Source: Nepenthes gracilis
Lineage: Eukaryota > Streptophyta > Magnoliopsida > Caryophyllales > Nepenthaceae
Length of the DNA stretch: 64,000 nt
Direction of reading: 5' to 3'
NCBI GenBank assembly: GCA_033239525.1
Contig: BSYO01000028.1
Coordinates: forward strand, 12,641,597-12,705,596
The notes beneath the pieces were generated by a model that saw only the letters and a list, made by a program, of their open reading frames with translations, was not told where the DNA came from and made no database searches. The position numbers and the translations under genes are program-made. Shown here piece by piece: positions 24,910-38,283 of the stretch; position 1 is the stretch's first letter; each line of letters begins with the position of its first letter.

Positions 24910-27383
24910 TGTCACGTCTCAAATTCCTGAAACCTTAATTAACATTATTCTTTTATTAATTAACCAATTAAATATCTATTAATTTTAGACGTGAGCTCCA
25001 CGTCGACATCTCAATCAACCATAATAAAATAAATTAAATTAAACACAGGATTTAAATCATACTGCACCTCATGTGTTTTCAATATCGACTCAATTGTAAC
25101 GTTAAGCCTTATTTAAGGAGCTTATCTGTTGAATTTAAAAAAAAATAATAGAAATATAATTTACAAAAATAAAATTATTCACATATTTTAATGACCAACA
25201 ACTGACAACCAACACTCGTGCATAATTATAAATGCAACAATAGACCAATTGAATTGAATCAACTGCTGGACAGCCTATATTTCATGTCCATAGACCATCA
25301 ATAAAATACCGAAATAATCAACATTCAATTTAACAAACATAGCCTGAAATCCGATACCCCAACACAACATTATAATTATTCTAACACTGTACGGAATTTG
25401 TACATCAATTAAATATATCATCAAACATGTTCTACAGCTGCTTGGAATAACAAACAATTGATTAAGCTAATTGAAACTCAATACAATACACCGACGATTA
25501 TCCAAAACCTATAATATAACAGTTAGACATATTAACTATTGTTCGAATACCATAATATATCATTTTAAACTATATAAATCTATCCAAAAACCATAAAGCA
25601 ACATTAAATATAGCATAAACTCAGATTTAAACTCTTTGAACACTATCGTTCTTCATTCCTATATGTTTGAAAATTACCTGAGTTTCTCATCTGAAGGAAT
25701 TAGTAAAATAGTAATGAGTGAGCCAAATATTTAGTATGGTATAAATATAACAATAAAATAATATATTTACTTTAAAAATACATATGAAGGATCTGTACAT
25801 TAAATTTTAATGATATGCCATGAAATTTTATAATATTTACATGATCAGTTTATACAAAATTTTTATATTTATCTTATCATACGCTTAATCAAATCATGTC
25901 ATCAAATTATACTCAAACATGGGTTTTCTTATGGATTAGGGCAATAGGTTTTATCGATTAAAGAAATGGATAATTGAAACTCGAGTTGTATATACTCCCA
26001 CATAATCAAAAGTCATACACTACTATTTAAGACCCGTAAATAGGCCATCTACATATCACTTTATAGATAGGGCCGAATGACGCTTCTAACCCATAAATGA
26101 TAAGTTTGAATATCGATATATCACTATATTATATTAAGGTATATTATAATATATTATCTAATGAATTATAACTATGGTATAATACAAATTCTTAAAAAAT
26201 TCTACACTTTTTTTAAAATTTTTAATTTTCTCACTCTTGAAAAAAATGACCATAATTCATAACTTAATTGTAAAATTTTCCTTCAATTATTCTACAACTT
26301 CATGTATAACATTTTATAGAATTTAGCCATACTAAATTTTAAAGTATGAAATACTAAATTAGCAGTCAAATGTAGAAATCTAACTATATATGTATAATTT
26401 AGCAAGTGTATTAAATTTTAGACTATATAGATTAAATTGTGTATATTTTTTTATCTCATATAAGACATATATTTAATAGTTTAAAGTATGTGTAAGCTCC
26501 TATATAAATTCAAAATATATAGGAATCAAAATTAAGCAAAAATTCAATAAAAAATCAGCAACTTAGAAAAAAATTTGTAATTTAAGTTTAATAGCATACA
26601 TATAAGGTTATATTTTCTGAAATTATAAACATGTAAGTTTATAATTTTAAATCTAGAACATATAGTAGTAAGGTGTATGAAATTCATCAAATGTAAAGCC
26701 ACTAAATCACGAATTTAAGACATGTATGAAGTTATAATGTAATGTTTAGAATATATATACATTATACATAAATTTAAATATAAGTTCTTATAAAATTTTA
26801 CAAGAAAATGATGAAAATCTAACATTTATGCTTAATATAGTCATTATAATTTTAAAATTATATCATTGATAAATATTGGAATAAGAATGCTTGAAAAATT
26901 TAACAAAGAATATCAACAATGGAAAGAAAAATTTAGAATGCACTTATCTTCACTTAGTTTTCAAAACTTAGTTAGGATTAACTAAATTTTAGCTTCTATG
27001 GTCTCCTCTCTTTTCACCTTGTCCGCTTCTCTTTCTTCTCTTGAAAATATGATGAAAAATGATAGAATCCACCGGCTAGCCCTATTTATATAGCACGACA
27101 CTTGAGCGCCAATTCAGGTGTGTATCAAGCAATTTGATTGCGCTTAGGCATGGTTTGAGCATGCCTTAGGCACTGTTGCTACGCTCGAGTATTGGCTCAA
27201 GTGTACCTTAGGTGCTGAGCCTATTGGAATTGGTGCTTGTGTGCCAGTCAAGCCTCTTTTAGGTATTGAGTCATTGGATCTAATTTTGATTCTTAATTTA
27301 ATTTTTTTATCCTTTAACATTAATTGTAACTTTATTAGCTTAATTAATTATAATTATTATAAATTGCATATTCGAGCATTACA
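24910..27383 (-). mobile_element. Solo LTR, 2.47 kb
   Basis: Starts TGTCACGTCTC and ends CGAGCATTACA, with perfect 5-bp duplication ATAAT (24905-24909 and 27384-27388). On the minus strand it begins TGTAATGCTCG and ends GACGTGACA, like the LTRs at 43812-45324 and 45714-47293. A minus-strand TATA box (TATATAAATAGG, near 27085-27096) precedes a CT-rich leader. Several short palindromic 'aggcacacttgagc'-type motifs lie between 27100 and 27260. Confidence 0.85.
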
Positions 27384-27388
27384 ATAAT

Positions 27389-28211
27389 AATTTAGAAATG
27401 ATCTTTTCACAATAAAAAGTTATGTATTCTCAACATTATCAAATGACATCAAAACATATTTTTAGAGAAGAAAGAAGAAGAAAGATAAGCCATTTTCTGG
27501 GTGACAAAAACAACTTGATAAATTGATTTGAATATTATTTCTACGAGCTAAAAATTTTATATTCATGGATTCAAATAGGCTCATTTATGTCTTCATAAAT
27601 TAATTTAGTGAAAAATATAATCGAAAAAAATCTCAAAAATTAATATATATATCTAATTTGAATTGTTTTTTAAATTGTAGATTTAGCTCTCTCTAATTTG
27701 TACTAGTTTTAATTCATTTTCGAGAAGTGTTGATATATTATATATTCATCTCTTATTTGTATCAAATTGATTCATCAAATATCGATCATTTAAATAAATA
27801 TTAATTAGAAAAACACATCCATAAAACCCTAATCGAATAACAAAGAAAAGCTTAAAGAGAGAGTTATTCTATTTTACTTATTAACTATTTGTTATGAATT
27901 TCAGAAAAGCAGTAAGTGGGATTGTGGGGATTGGAGATCCTACTCTGATTTGTTTGTCTTTTGGGGATAATCTTAGTGGAGTCCCCCACACCTCCTGGTT
28001 TTGGGGGATTTGATTAATATTTTTTGTTGGTGTAAATGGATGGTACTTGTTAAAAATAAATTAAATATAATCAGTAATAAGTATAATTTTGAAATAAATT
28101 AACAATATATTAGATTATTTGGTTTGTGAAAAATGAATGTTGTTATTTAGAATAAGGTGGGAAATGTTATCCGGGGAGCACAGGTGGGGATGCCTTGGTC
28201 GGGGGATCTCA
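27389..28211. other. AT-rich intergenic stretch
   Basis: No gene is seen. G-rich phrases such as 'ggggattggagatcctac' (27925-27945) resemble the ends of the foldback element at 28212 and may be a relic of a related one. Confidence 0.4.
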
Positions 28212-28346
28212 GGGATCCTACTCCATAAAACACTGTATTTTATAAATTTTTTTCTTTTTAATTTTTTTATAAAATATATATTACAAAAATAGTAAAAAAG
28301 AAAAAAAAATCTGTAAAGTACGGTGTTTTGTGGAGCAGGATCCCCT
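28212..28346. mobile_element. Foldback/MITE-like element with 45-bp inverted arms
   Basis: The outer arms 'gggatcctactcca' and 'tggagcaggatccc' are near-perfect inverted repeats. They continue inward through 'aaaacactgta' and 'tacggtgtttt' into T-rich and A-rich halves. The whole folds into a hairpin of about 135 bp. There is no coding capacity. A target duplication was not clear, so the superfamily is open. Confidence 0.55.
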
Positions 28347-28649
28347 AAATTATGGTCGGGGTGTAGAAATAAGATAGAATAGGACCAGTTATTATCAATT
28401 TTTTACTTATCTAATGATAAAAAGACCAATCACTGTCAAAATTTGTGGCATTTTTTTACAGTAAATCTCACATGTCACATTTATTTTTATCGTGATTTTA
28501 AAGCCAAACGAGAGAATGAGAATAAACTGAGAATATATATCACCTATAATATTTTTTTTCCACTCTAATCCCAACCAAGCATGCTTCTGTGGAGAATAAA
28601 GTGATACATGTAAGGAATATACCCTAATATATTTTTTAATGGTAATTAA

Positions 28650-29015
28650 TTTAGTTAAATTGATAAATTCTTTTAATAATCAGTAGTTTGGCAATCTTAT
28701 CTCCATTAAGGTTATTGCTTTTGTTCTGAAGTATAAACTAAAAAGTCTCTTTCAGGTTGATATTCTTGGAGTCATTCGGTAAGCCCATAGAAAGGGAAGT
28801 TTGTCTATCTAGTTGTCTCCAACTATATTCAGCTTTATTTTTATTCCATTTACTATCGTGTGGTTGGTTACTTTTGTTTGCTTGTTTGTTTGCGGGTAAG
28901 AGATTGATGTGTAAACTAATATAATCCTTAGGCCAGGACAATATTTTGTGAATATTTTGCGAGAGATTTAGATACTATTGTCGGTCAATATGATATCTAG
29001 TATTCTAACCCTACA
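28650..29015 (-). pseudogene. Integrase C-terminal part of gypsy element G (distal piece)
   Basis: Minus-strand frames continue the integrase core that is broken off at 33457. They give an ILTDN segment (second catalytic Asp), then YTSISYPQTNKQ at the place of the PQANGQ-E motif of elements A and B, followed by a PKNIN-type region. The catalytic Glu after that motif is not conserved, and several stops and frameshifts occur. The copia element at 29016-33456 separates this piece from the rest of the gene, with target duplication CTACA at the joint. The left end, near 28650, is where similarity fades. Confidence 0.6.
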
Positions 29016-30115
29016 TGTTAGTCGTATTTTGAGTTGGCATAATCCGTGACCGGTCAGGTTGGTTCTTTGATCTCTTGTTAGCGCGTTTGGTGTCTACAAT
29101 AATATATCGGCCTGGAAGATCTTCATCAATTTCATACTAGAAGACCGTTATCATCACATCTCAGGGTTCACACCATCCTTTCCTCCGTTCCACCCCTTCC
29201 CGGGCATTGCTCCCGACGGGCGCCCAAGGTGCCAACTAGGCACCCTTCTTAGACCCTAGCACTCGATGAGCGTTCGAGGCGCCACCTAGACGTGTTTTTT
29301 GGAATCGGGCCGCTCGATGAGCGCCTGATCCTTGCTCGAGTTCCAGGGTGCAAAATCACCCAAACTTTATCCCGTGCCAGCCGCGTGCTCGAGCGGCGCG
29401 ACCTTTTTGTTCCTAATGGATTTCTTTTTTTAAAAAATAATTTAGACTTCATATATATATATATGTCTTATATTTTGAACCCTAATAATCATTCTGGACT
29501 TTTGAGGAGCCTTTTTCTCTTGCAAAATCTATGATACTTGTGCTCCATTCTTTGAGAAAATTTCACACCAATGTTTGTGCTTCATTGACAAAGTTTTTTC
29601 TTCATATCATGTTTTCTTATTTACACCACTTCCCGCTTGTTAACCTTCATGGCGATGTCAGTGGTGTGGACACTAGGCTCCAGTGGTATTCGACAACTCA
29701 AGTGGTTAGAGATGGAAGATTGATGCAAAGACCGGAATGTGTTCAATTCCATTGCCGCAGATAAATCTAAGGAGTTCCTTGGTAGGGATCACAAGATGAG
29801 AGTAAGTCGATTAGGTTACCACGTCGTTACCACCCGATCTGTAAGTTGATTTTCATAATGCATATCTTCCCTGACTGTTGAAGCCAGAAAAATTTTTTTC
29901 GATTACCATAGGTATCGAGTTTTTTTTCGTTACCAAAAATTATCCCATATTTATTATTACTCATTATCTTAAGTTTTATGCATGTTATTATTATTATTAT
30001 CATTTAGACATAATTATTCTTTATGTGTATTGAATATTTAATTTTCTATTACTTTCGCCAATCTTATACGAGGTCGAAACGTTATTTTGTAATTTGGGAC
30101 AAAACTTTTCTTTCA
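29016..30115 (+). repeat. 5' LTR of copia element F
   Basis: Starts TGTTAGTCGTATTTT and ends TTTCTTTCA. It matches 32394-33456, including 'cactcgatgagcg', the T-rich block after 'ttcctaa' and the terminal 'ttgggacaaaactt'. It has an extra block near 29221-29285 ('cccaaggtgccaactagg...') absent from the 3' LTR, partly a duplication of the 'cgatgagcg...cgaggcgccac' motif. Confidence 0.88.
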
Positions 30116-30116
30116 C

Positions 30117-30128
30117 TTGGTATCAGAG
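30117..30128 (+). other. Primer-binding site of element F (tRNA-iMet type)
   Basis: TTGGTATCAGAG one base after the 5' LTR. TGGTATCAGAG is the classic complement of initiator tRNA-Met used by most plant copia elements. Confidence 0.9.
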
Positions 30129-30169
30129 ACTTACCCCGATTCACGACCCACAATCTAGATGTGTATGAG

Positions 30170-31610
30170 TGAATCGCTCTCCATTTCTTCTTTTTTGATG
30201 GGATCAATTATACCTATTGGAAGGTTTGTATGAAAGCCATTCTCAAATCGATAAACGAGCAAATGTGGGGTAGCACTCAAATGAGGTGGACACCACCCAA
30301 AAATTCAACCAACGATGAACCAAAAGTTTTATTTTTGTGGTCAAAAAAAAAACTTGATGTCTGTAATTTAAACAATAAGAGACTACATGCTATTTTTATA
30401 GTTGTATCTTTGAAGAGTTTAAACGCATATCTATGTGCAAAACCATAAAAAATGCATGAGATATTCTTGAAATCACTCATGAAGGAACCAAATTTATTAA
30501 AAATTTAAAATCACAAATGCTAACTACCAGATTTGAAAAATTGTATAAAAGATGATGAAACATTCGATGAATTCTATCCTCAATTAAATAATATTGTGAA
30601 TCCCACATTTAATTTAGGAGAACGAATTTCGAAAATAAAATTATTAGAAAAGTTATTAGATGACTTCCTAAATGATTTAGATCTGAAATCACTGCTATCA
30701 AAAAAAATAAAGATCTTGATAAAATGAAGATTAAAAAACTAGTAGGATTTCTCCAAACTTATGAGAACACACTTCTAGAATCAAGAAAAAAATAAATCAA
30801 TCACTCTAAAATCTATTAGGGAAGATAAAGATCGTAACTTCGATAAGGAGTCGAACGATGATGAAAATTTTACTTTATTTATTAGAAATTTTGAAAAATT
30901 CTTGACAAAAAATATATCTTCATCAGACAAACCAAATATAGATTTAACAATATTACCTAAATTTGATAAGAAAGACTAATGCAAAATTAAAGAATCCAAA
31001 TCGAAAACTACATAAGGAGTTCAATACCACGAGTGTAAAGGTTTTGGCCATTATCGTACTGAATGGCCAAATTTTAAACGCTAATAAAATCAAGCTTTCC
31101 AAGCTAATGTGATCTTAATCAACGAAGAAGAAGAAGATGTTGAAAGGTGTATTGAAGATTGACATGTCAAGTATATAGTTTTTATGACCTCGATGTGTAG
31201 AAATGATGAACTTTTAGAAGAAACTCTTAATCAATTTGATAACTCTGAGAACAAGTCAAAAGTTAAATTTTATGATCTTCAGGATACTTATAATAGATTG
31301 TTTAAATAATGCCTATAGATCAAGAAAACGAATTTATCGTTAAAGTATAAACTGATAAAAATTGAAAAAGAAAAATTACCTCTTAAATCTGAACTAGATA
31401 CAAAAATTCAAGAAGTTGAAAAGTTAAATAACTCACTTACCAAAAAGATCAAGGCACTTGAATTTGATCTCGAAATTGCTCGCAATGATCTAGAATAATT
31501 TTCAAATGGGTCCAAACAATTGGATCATATACTCGATTTGAAAGCCCAAAACAGTTTTTGTTCGAGCTACTTCGATTCCAAGACAAAGCAGCATAACATC
31601 ATCTTGTTGT
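30170..31610 (+). pseudogene. Copia gag (UBN2/gag_2 type), degenerate
   Basis: The coding remnant begins with FFDGINYTYWKVCMKAILKS, the N-terminal signature of plant copia gag. It then has NDEPKVLFLWSKKKLD, NNKRLHAIFIVVSL and, in another frame, DDETFDEFYPQLNNIVN and FNLGERISKIKLLEKLL. A CCHC zinc knuckle region follows near 31033-31080 (ECKGFGHYRTEWPNFK), where two of the four ligands are changed (first Cys to Tyr, last Cys to Trp). A Lys/Glu-rich coiled coil follows to about 31500. Several stops and frameshifts break it. The intact protein would form the virus-like particle and bind RNA. No protease or polymerase frame follows. Confidence 0.8.
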
Positions 31611-32380
31611 GATCAGCCGTCGAGAGTTCCCCCTTAGATTCATACCAATTTTTAAAGTTGTCATAATTTAAAAAGTAGAACAAACCTTAATGCTAGTCTT
31701 TCTAGGAAGTAAAGGTACAAATCTGATGTTAATATTATGTTTGTCCCAATGTGTCATGGGTGCGGCACCACTATCATATTTATCCTTATTATCCTATAAC
31801 AACTTTTTGAAATAATTTTCAGTAAAATTCAAAGATAGAAAGTCTCATCAATCATATCAACCTTCTAAATGATCAAGGGACAATTTTAACCAATATTATA
31901 AAACGTGGTAAAAAAATATGGAACAAGAACAGTGAGTTTAATTACTCTTTCATCATTCGTGACAAAAAGGGGAGTAGATCTCTACTTTAGAGGGGTGTTT
32001 TATTATTTGTTTTAGGGGGAGTTAGGGGGAGATTATTCTTGTTAGGGGGAGTGTTGTTTTTTTTTGGTAATTTGTTACCTTTTATGATTATTTTATTTAT
32101 CTCCTACGATTATATCCTTGAAATTATCTATTTCTGCACTAACCATGTTTATCCAGGAATAGCAGTTCTTGGTTTCTCCGTTAGCACACAGCAACTAGAC
32201 CGCTTTCAAAGTTTTTATACTTCATTTTGTATTGTGTCAATTGTATCCAGGCATCAATTTTTGTGTATCTTTGGGTCAATTTTCATGTACACGAGTTCTA
32301 TTTTAGTGGTGTCTGAACCTGTAATTTTTTTATATTTTATTATTATTATTTTTATTTATAGATTTTTGTCATAGAATTGT

Positions 32381-32393
32381 CAAAGGGAGAGAT
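32381..32393 (+). promoter_or_regulatory. Polypurine tract of element F
   Basis: CAAAGGGAGAGAT directly before the 3' LTR. Further purine-rich repeats ('ttagggggag') lie at 32008-32050, possibly older or secondary tracts. Confidence 0.75.
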
Positions 32394-33456
32394 TGTTAGT
32401 CGTATTTTAAATTGGTATATTCCGTGACAGGGTCAGGTTAGTTCTTTAGTCTCTTGTCAACACATTCGGTGTCTGCAATAATATATCGGCAAGGAAGATC
32501 TTCATTGGTTTCATGCCAGAAGACCGTTATTGTCACATCCAGCGTTCACACCTTCCTTTCCTCCGTTCCACCTCTCCCAGGGCGTTGTGCTCAATGGGTG
32601 CTTGAGGCGCTACCTAGGCGCATTTTTCAAAACCAGGGCACTCGATGAGCGCCCAATTCATATTTGAGCTCCAAAGTACGAAATCACCCGAACCCTATCC
32701 TACGCCCACCACGCGCTTGGGCACCGCTCGAGCGGCGTGGTCTCTTTGTTCCTAACGACTTTCTTTTTTAAAAAAATAATGTAGACTCTATATATATATA
32801 GATGTCTTATGTTTTGAATCCTAATGATCATTTTGGTAGACTTTTGAGGAGCCTTTTTCTCTTGCAAAGCCTATCATACTTGTACTTCATTCTTTGAGAG
32901 AACTTCACACCAACGTTTGTATTCCATTGCCAAAGTTTTCTCTTCATATCGTGCTTTTGTTTTTTACACATCTTCCCGCCTGTTAACCTACGTGGCAACG
33001 TTAGTGGCATAGACATTGGGTTTCAGTTGTGTTTGGCAATTCAAGTGATTCGAGAGGGAAGATTGATGTAAAGATTGGAAGGTATCCGGTTCCATTGCCG
33101 CGGGTAAATCCAATGAGTTCTTTGGTAGGGATTATAAGATAGGAGTATGTTAGTTAGGTTAGTGCATCATTACTACCCGATCTGTAAGTTAATTTTCATA
33201 GTGCATATCTTCCCTGACCATTAAAATTAGGAAGATTTTTCTCGATTACCGTGGATATCGAAGTTTTTCTTCGTCACTAAAAATTGTCTCCTATTTATTA
33301 TTGCTTCTTTTATTAAGTTTTATGCATGTTATTGTTCTTATCATATAGATATAAATATTCTTTACGTGTATTAAATATTTAATTTTCTACTATTTTTGCT
33401 AATCTTGCACGGGGTCGAAACATTATTGTGTAATTTGGGACAAAACTTCCCCTTCA
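32394..33456 (+). repeat. 3' LTR of copia element F
   Basis: Partner of 29016-30115. It begins TGTTAGTCGTATTTT, ends CCCCTTCA, and is followed by the target duplication CTACA. Confidence 0.88.
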
Positions 33457-33461
33457 CTACA

Positions 33462-36400
33462 AACTCAATTACATTCTCTTTTATAATCTTGGCCAACGGA
33501 GATGTGTCTATCCATTTCGTGAAGTAATCTACCACAATGATGATAAATTTTCATTGCTCGATCACTATTGAAAATGGATCCATCATGTCCAACTCTCACT
33601 GTGCAAATGGCCAAGAGAACCTACAAAAACTAAAGTTTTGTGTATAGTTTCCTAAGTACACTATTATTGATTTGATAATTCTTACATTTCTTGGCGAACT
33701 CCATCATATCTTTTCTCATGATGATCCAATAGTAGCTCTGTCATATAATTTTGACGGCTAAATTTTTGCCTTTATATGCACTCCACATATGCCGAGATGC
33801 ACCTTTTAGTGAGTGTAAGTGGCTTCCATGGGAGTTATACAACGCATGTAAGATACTAAGTAATCTCTCATGTACAATATCCTGTCCATAAGAGTGTACC
33901 AATCAACTATTTTTATAATTCACTTTGCCTCAATTGGGTCATCCGTGCTCCATCTTTGGGGTACCTTGATACAATATCATCCAAGTTGTCTCGTTCGATA
34001 GTTGGAGAATTTCATCTTATTCTTTAATGTTAGGTTTTTGAAGTATTTCTTTTATACCTTGTGTATACTATTTGAGATTAACCGAAAGTTGCCATCTTGG
34101 AGAGTTAATTAGTTTTCAATTTATCATCCCTCTAAATATGGATAACTTCAACCTTATCAACAAATGACAAGAGACCCTATACCTTGTGAAGGTATTTGCC
34201 ATGTCTTAGTTAGACATTTTAGAGTTAGCTAGCATTTAATTAATTACCGGCTCAAAATCACTATAAACAATTAAATTCTTAGCATAACATTCTTTAGCTA
34301 GTTTCAAATCGGTTAGTAGATCATTGTATTCTACCACATTGGTCATGGCCTAAAACCTAAACATTATTAAATATTTAATCTCGAATCCATTAGGTGTTGT
34401 TAATACCATCCAGGCTTTGCTTCTTGACTATGAATATGCTCCGTTGATGTGCAATGTCCATATGGGAGATGCACTCTCCAAGGTTGCTGCCATGTATTCA
34501 TCTGTCTCTTCTAAGATTAGGGTTGTTGTTTCAATAATAAAGTTTGCGTATGCTTGACTCTTTATGGATGCTTGTATTCTGAATTTTATGTCAAACACGC
34601 CTAATTTAATAAACTATTTGATCATACATTCAGATTCTTTTGGTTTCTATAAGATCCAGTTTAATAGCTGATCGATTAATATCATAACTATGGGCCAGGA
34701 AATATGCTTGGAGCTTCCTTGTGGCAATGATTAAGGCTAAAGTGATTGAGACTCCGTGTACGATAGGATCTTACTAATATAGTATATCGGCTGTTGAACA
34801 TCTGTCTTTTTCCTAACCAAAACGGCACTGAAAGTTATTTTTAAGATAGCTAGGTATAGATATAATTCCTTACACTTATTGGGACAAGTTAGTAGAGGTA
34901 GATTTGCCATGTATTTTTTAGCTCTTAGTAAGCTTGTCGCATTCTTTCATCTATCGAAAACTAATTATCTTCACATATCTAAATGCCTTGAGGAATGAGA
35001 GATATATATTTTTTAACTTAAATAGATATCAAGATAGTATGGTGAGCCATTTGGATAGTTTCTTGATTTTTTTGATAGTTCATATCCATTATAACTTTGA
35101 TCTTCTTTAGGTTCGCCTCTTTTCCACACTAGGAGACAATAAATTTTAGGAACTTACCAAAAGTTACCACAAATACGTTTTTAGTTGGATTTAACTTCAT
35201 TGAGTATACTCTAAGTATTTTAAATGCCTCCACAAAATCTTCAATATAGTTATCGATAAGTACACTTTTGATGAATATATTGTTAACTTATACCTCCATA
35301 TTTTTTAATTTATTGCCTGAATATTTTATTCACTAACATTTGATATATTGATCCAACATTCTTCAATTCAAATGGTATTACTTTATAGTAGTAGGTTCTC
35401 TGATCTATCATGAATAAGGTATTTTCTTATCTTCTATATTCATCTAAATTTGGTTGTATCTAGAACAAACGTTCATAAAACTTATTAGTTGATGCCTAAA
35501 TATTAAGTCTATCAACTGGTTGATCATAGGGAAACTGTCTTTATGACATTTTATTCACATCAGTGAGATCGACGCACATCATTCCCTTTTTGTTACTCTT
35601 CCAAATAAGGACAACATTATATAACCAATCTAGATAGTTTCTCTCTCTGATAAATTTAGCATTAGTCAATTTTTTAACCTCTAAGTGGATGGCTATGAGC
35701 TTTTTCTATGGAATATTTTTTTCTTTTCTGTCTAACAAGTTTATACCCTAATATGAGGTTCAACTTGTGAACTATTATTTCGGTTGGTATATCAAACATG
35801 TTAGCTAGAGTCCAAGAAAAGAAGTCCTGGTTGTTCCATTTATCAACATTAAGTAACAATTTTCTTCCGTGATCTAGTCTTTTGTGACTTCACCAATGTT
35901 GTATCTAGTTAAAAATTCAATTTTTAGATTTGGGATTAAAGTAACATTTTCAAAGGTTATTAAGCATAGTTGGCCCAATATAGCGTTATGAACCAAGAGA
36001 AGATTTATAACTAGAAAAGTTAGTATTTGGGAGCCCATTCTCAAATATGTTCCCAAAGTAACTTTTAATTGTACTATTCTCTTCACCTAGATCGATTTAT
36101 TGTCAAGTTCATACAATGGTCCATCCGATAATTCTATTTGATTGCTTTGAGGCTCTAACTTAATGAATATATCAAAATATAAAATATTTTTTAAAGTTTC
36201 ATTATTTATAAAGACTCATATCAATTAGTAATCATATAGATATTTCATGAATCATAATACTACAAGAGAATCATAATGGAGAGATATTTCATGTGTGCTA
36301 TATTGTCATTATAAAACTAATGACATTTTTTTACCCTAAATTTCTATCTCTTGTTTGTAGAAATCTTCTTGGGATGATCTAGAGTGTTGTTGGCGACCCT

Positions 36401-38106
36401 CATCAATACTATATTTATGACTCCGATAGCCACTCGATTCTGTGGTTACTATGATGGACCTCATTATTTTTATCATTATCTAGGGCAGACCTATGATTTT
36501 ATGAATATTTATTGAGGTATTCATTTTATATTAAAGCCTCAATATTCTTTTACAATTTTTGGAAGTTTTCAATATTGTTTCTCAGAGATTGGTGGTAGAA
36601 GTTGTACTTAGACTAATCACCTCCTTCTGAGTTTCTGACCGATTTAGGCCATCTCAAAAATTTCTTGTTCTATATTCATATTAAAATATTTGTTTAGGTG
36701 TTATTCTATAACATAAGGTTCAATGAATTATACTGTTTGCGAATGTCAGACTCAATTCTTTGTTAATTTCTATGATCTCGAGTAGAACAGTTGTCGTCAT
36801 GTCTATTCTTTCCACCATTTGACATTAGTTGGTAGCCATAATCTATGGGCTCAAACCATTTTATTTCGTTGGCCTCATCGACCACGATGTATGTATGGGC
36901 GATAGTCTCCACCTCTCTATGAAAGTCTTGACTTCATGCTGGACTAAATATTCAAAAGAGTCACTTGGTTAAATCATGGCTATGAGACATTCAACTTCTT
37001 CTCGTCATTGAGCTTTGTGATGCCTCTGGACTTGATAATAAACTTGGCAAGAAAATGACTTAGGCTCTCATTTGGAGCCTATCGGATTATGATAAGGTGC
37101 TAAGGTTTGTTTTCTTCCCTATGGATGAAAACGAATTGTGATTAGAATTAGTCTACTAGTTCCTTAAAGAATCAAATGGAATTCGATTCTAACATGTAGA
37201 ACAAAATTCTTATATCTCTCTTTAAAGTTAAAGAAAAATAAAGGCATAGTGTGGCACCCTCTAGGTATTGAAAGTCGTGCAATGCTCAAAAGTGATCTAA
37301 ATGATCAATTGTATTGCGCTTCCATCATATGTCTCAAGTATTTGCAATTTAAAATTTGGGGGGAGCCAATATCTCTTGATCTCTAATGTAAATAATGTAC
37401 GACCCAATTCAATTGTCAGACCAACAATGCTTCCTCAAGAAACCTATTAGTTGTTTTGTTTTATCCTCTCATCAATTTCAATTGTTGAGGTAATTCTTTT
37501 GATGTTAATGAATATTTTTAATTTCTTGTGATTAGTAGATACATATAGTATCTACTTGATCGAGAGAGTTTTTGGCATACTACTGCATGGGCCTTCCTCT
37601 CAGTTAGATGGGCATTCAAAATTCTAGGTACATTGTAGATTCTATTGCTTAGGATTTTCTTCAATTGCCTCAAAGTTCATATGTTCTTCGAACTGAGGTG
37701 TGAAGGCATGCCTTGGGAGCTGCTGGACTCTTTGACGGTTGATGGGCACTTTGAGATGACCTTCTCTCCTCTTGACCTTTTTCTTAAGGTTGATATCTGT
37801 GAGTGGAGAGCTATTGCTTTGTACGTTTAGCCCATGATTTTATCTTATAAAACTTCAATATCTTGGACATGTTGATCTTGGCTGCCAAAGTTTCAACGAC
37901 CAAATGTACTGGTAAGTGAGTGTCTTTGTGGCTACCCATTTTTTGGGTGAAAGCCAAGTGATGTGATGTCTTTTAGCAGTTTGCTTACTTGATCTTATGT
38001 TTGTGTATTCACCATTTTGTTATATTGCAAAATTGAATAAATTTTATGCCGGTGAAATCTTAATTGGGTAAGAATAGATGGCTTGATCACATTCCTACCA
38101 TGGCAA
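33462..38106 (-). pseudogene. gag-pol of Tat-lineage gypsy element G, heavily decayed
   Basis: Read on the minus strand from right to left. Protease C-terminus at 35874-36110 (FLVINLLLVHNAILGQLC, at the place of YNAILGRPC in element B). RT at about 34640-35860, with an IIVHKLN pre-RT motif, MCVDLTDVNK, then a MIDQRTYYYKVIPFELKN stretch; at the catalytic motif both Asp codons read Asn (VNN). RNase H at about 34230-34600 (YNDLLTDLKLAKECYAK, then VYSDFE). Integrase core begins at about 33462-33900 (VDYFTKWID) and continues at 28650-29015 beyond the inserted copia element. Stops and frameshifts are dense. The gag portion (about 36100-38000) is only inferred from position. The element cannot be active. 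Confidence 0.7.
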
Positions 38107-38283
38107 TGATGTGTACTTGTGAGTTGAAAAATCATTCGAGTAAGTCGGGTTAGACCTTTAAATCTTTTAATTCAAATCCTACACATTATAATAGTTGACA
38201 AGACTTTAGAGGTTATGGAACTTACTCCATAATAAATTTTTCAATGCACAAATAAAAAATGTTTCAGCGGAAATAAATGATAA
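38107..38283 (-). repeat. Possible 5' LTR end of element G, interrupted by CACTA
   Basis: At 38107 the sequence TGATGTGTAC follows what would be the primer-binding region of G. On the minus strand this junction reads ACACATCA then TTGCC, like the LTR end and PBS start of element B. If correct, the rest of the LTR lies beyond the CACTA element at about 43358-43500, where TGATCAGATGGG on the minus strand could be its start. Suggestive only. Confidence 0.3.

Larger units (their letters stand above)
29016..33456 (+). mobile_element. Non-autonomous Ty1/copia element with gag only (element F)
   Basis: A 4.4-kb element flanked by the perfect 5-bp duplication CTACA (29011-29015 and 33457-33461). It holds LTRs of 1100 and 1063 bp, a tRNA-Met-type primer-binding site, a degenerate copia gag, a non-coding tail and a purine-rich tract. 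No protease, integrase or RT is present. This is the layout of the TR-GAG class of plant retrotransposons (family knowledge). The LTRs have diverged visibly, so the insertion is not recent. Confidence 0.88.

Noticed and set aside
32039..32374. 111-codon hydrophobic frame
   Set aside because: T-rich non-coding tail of the gag-only copia element, before its polypurine tract; hydrophobicity follows from base composition.
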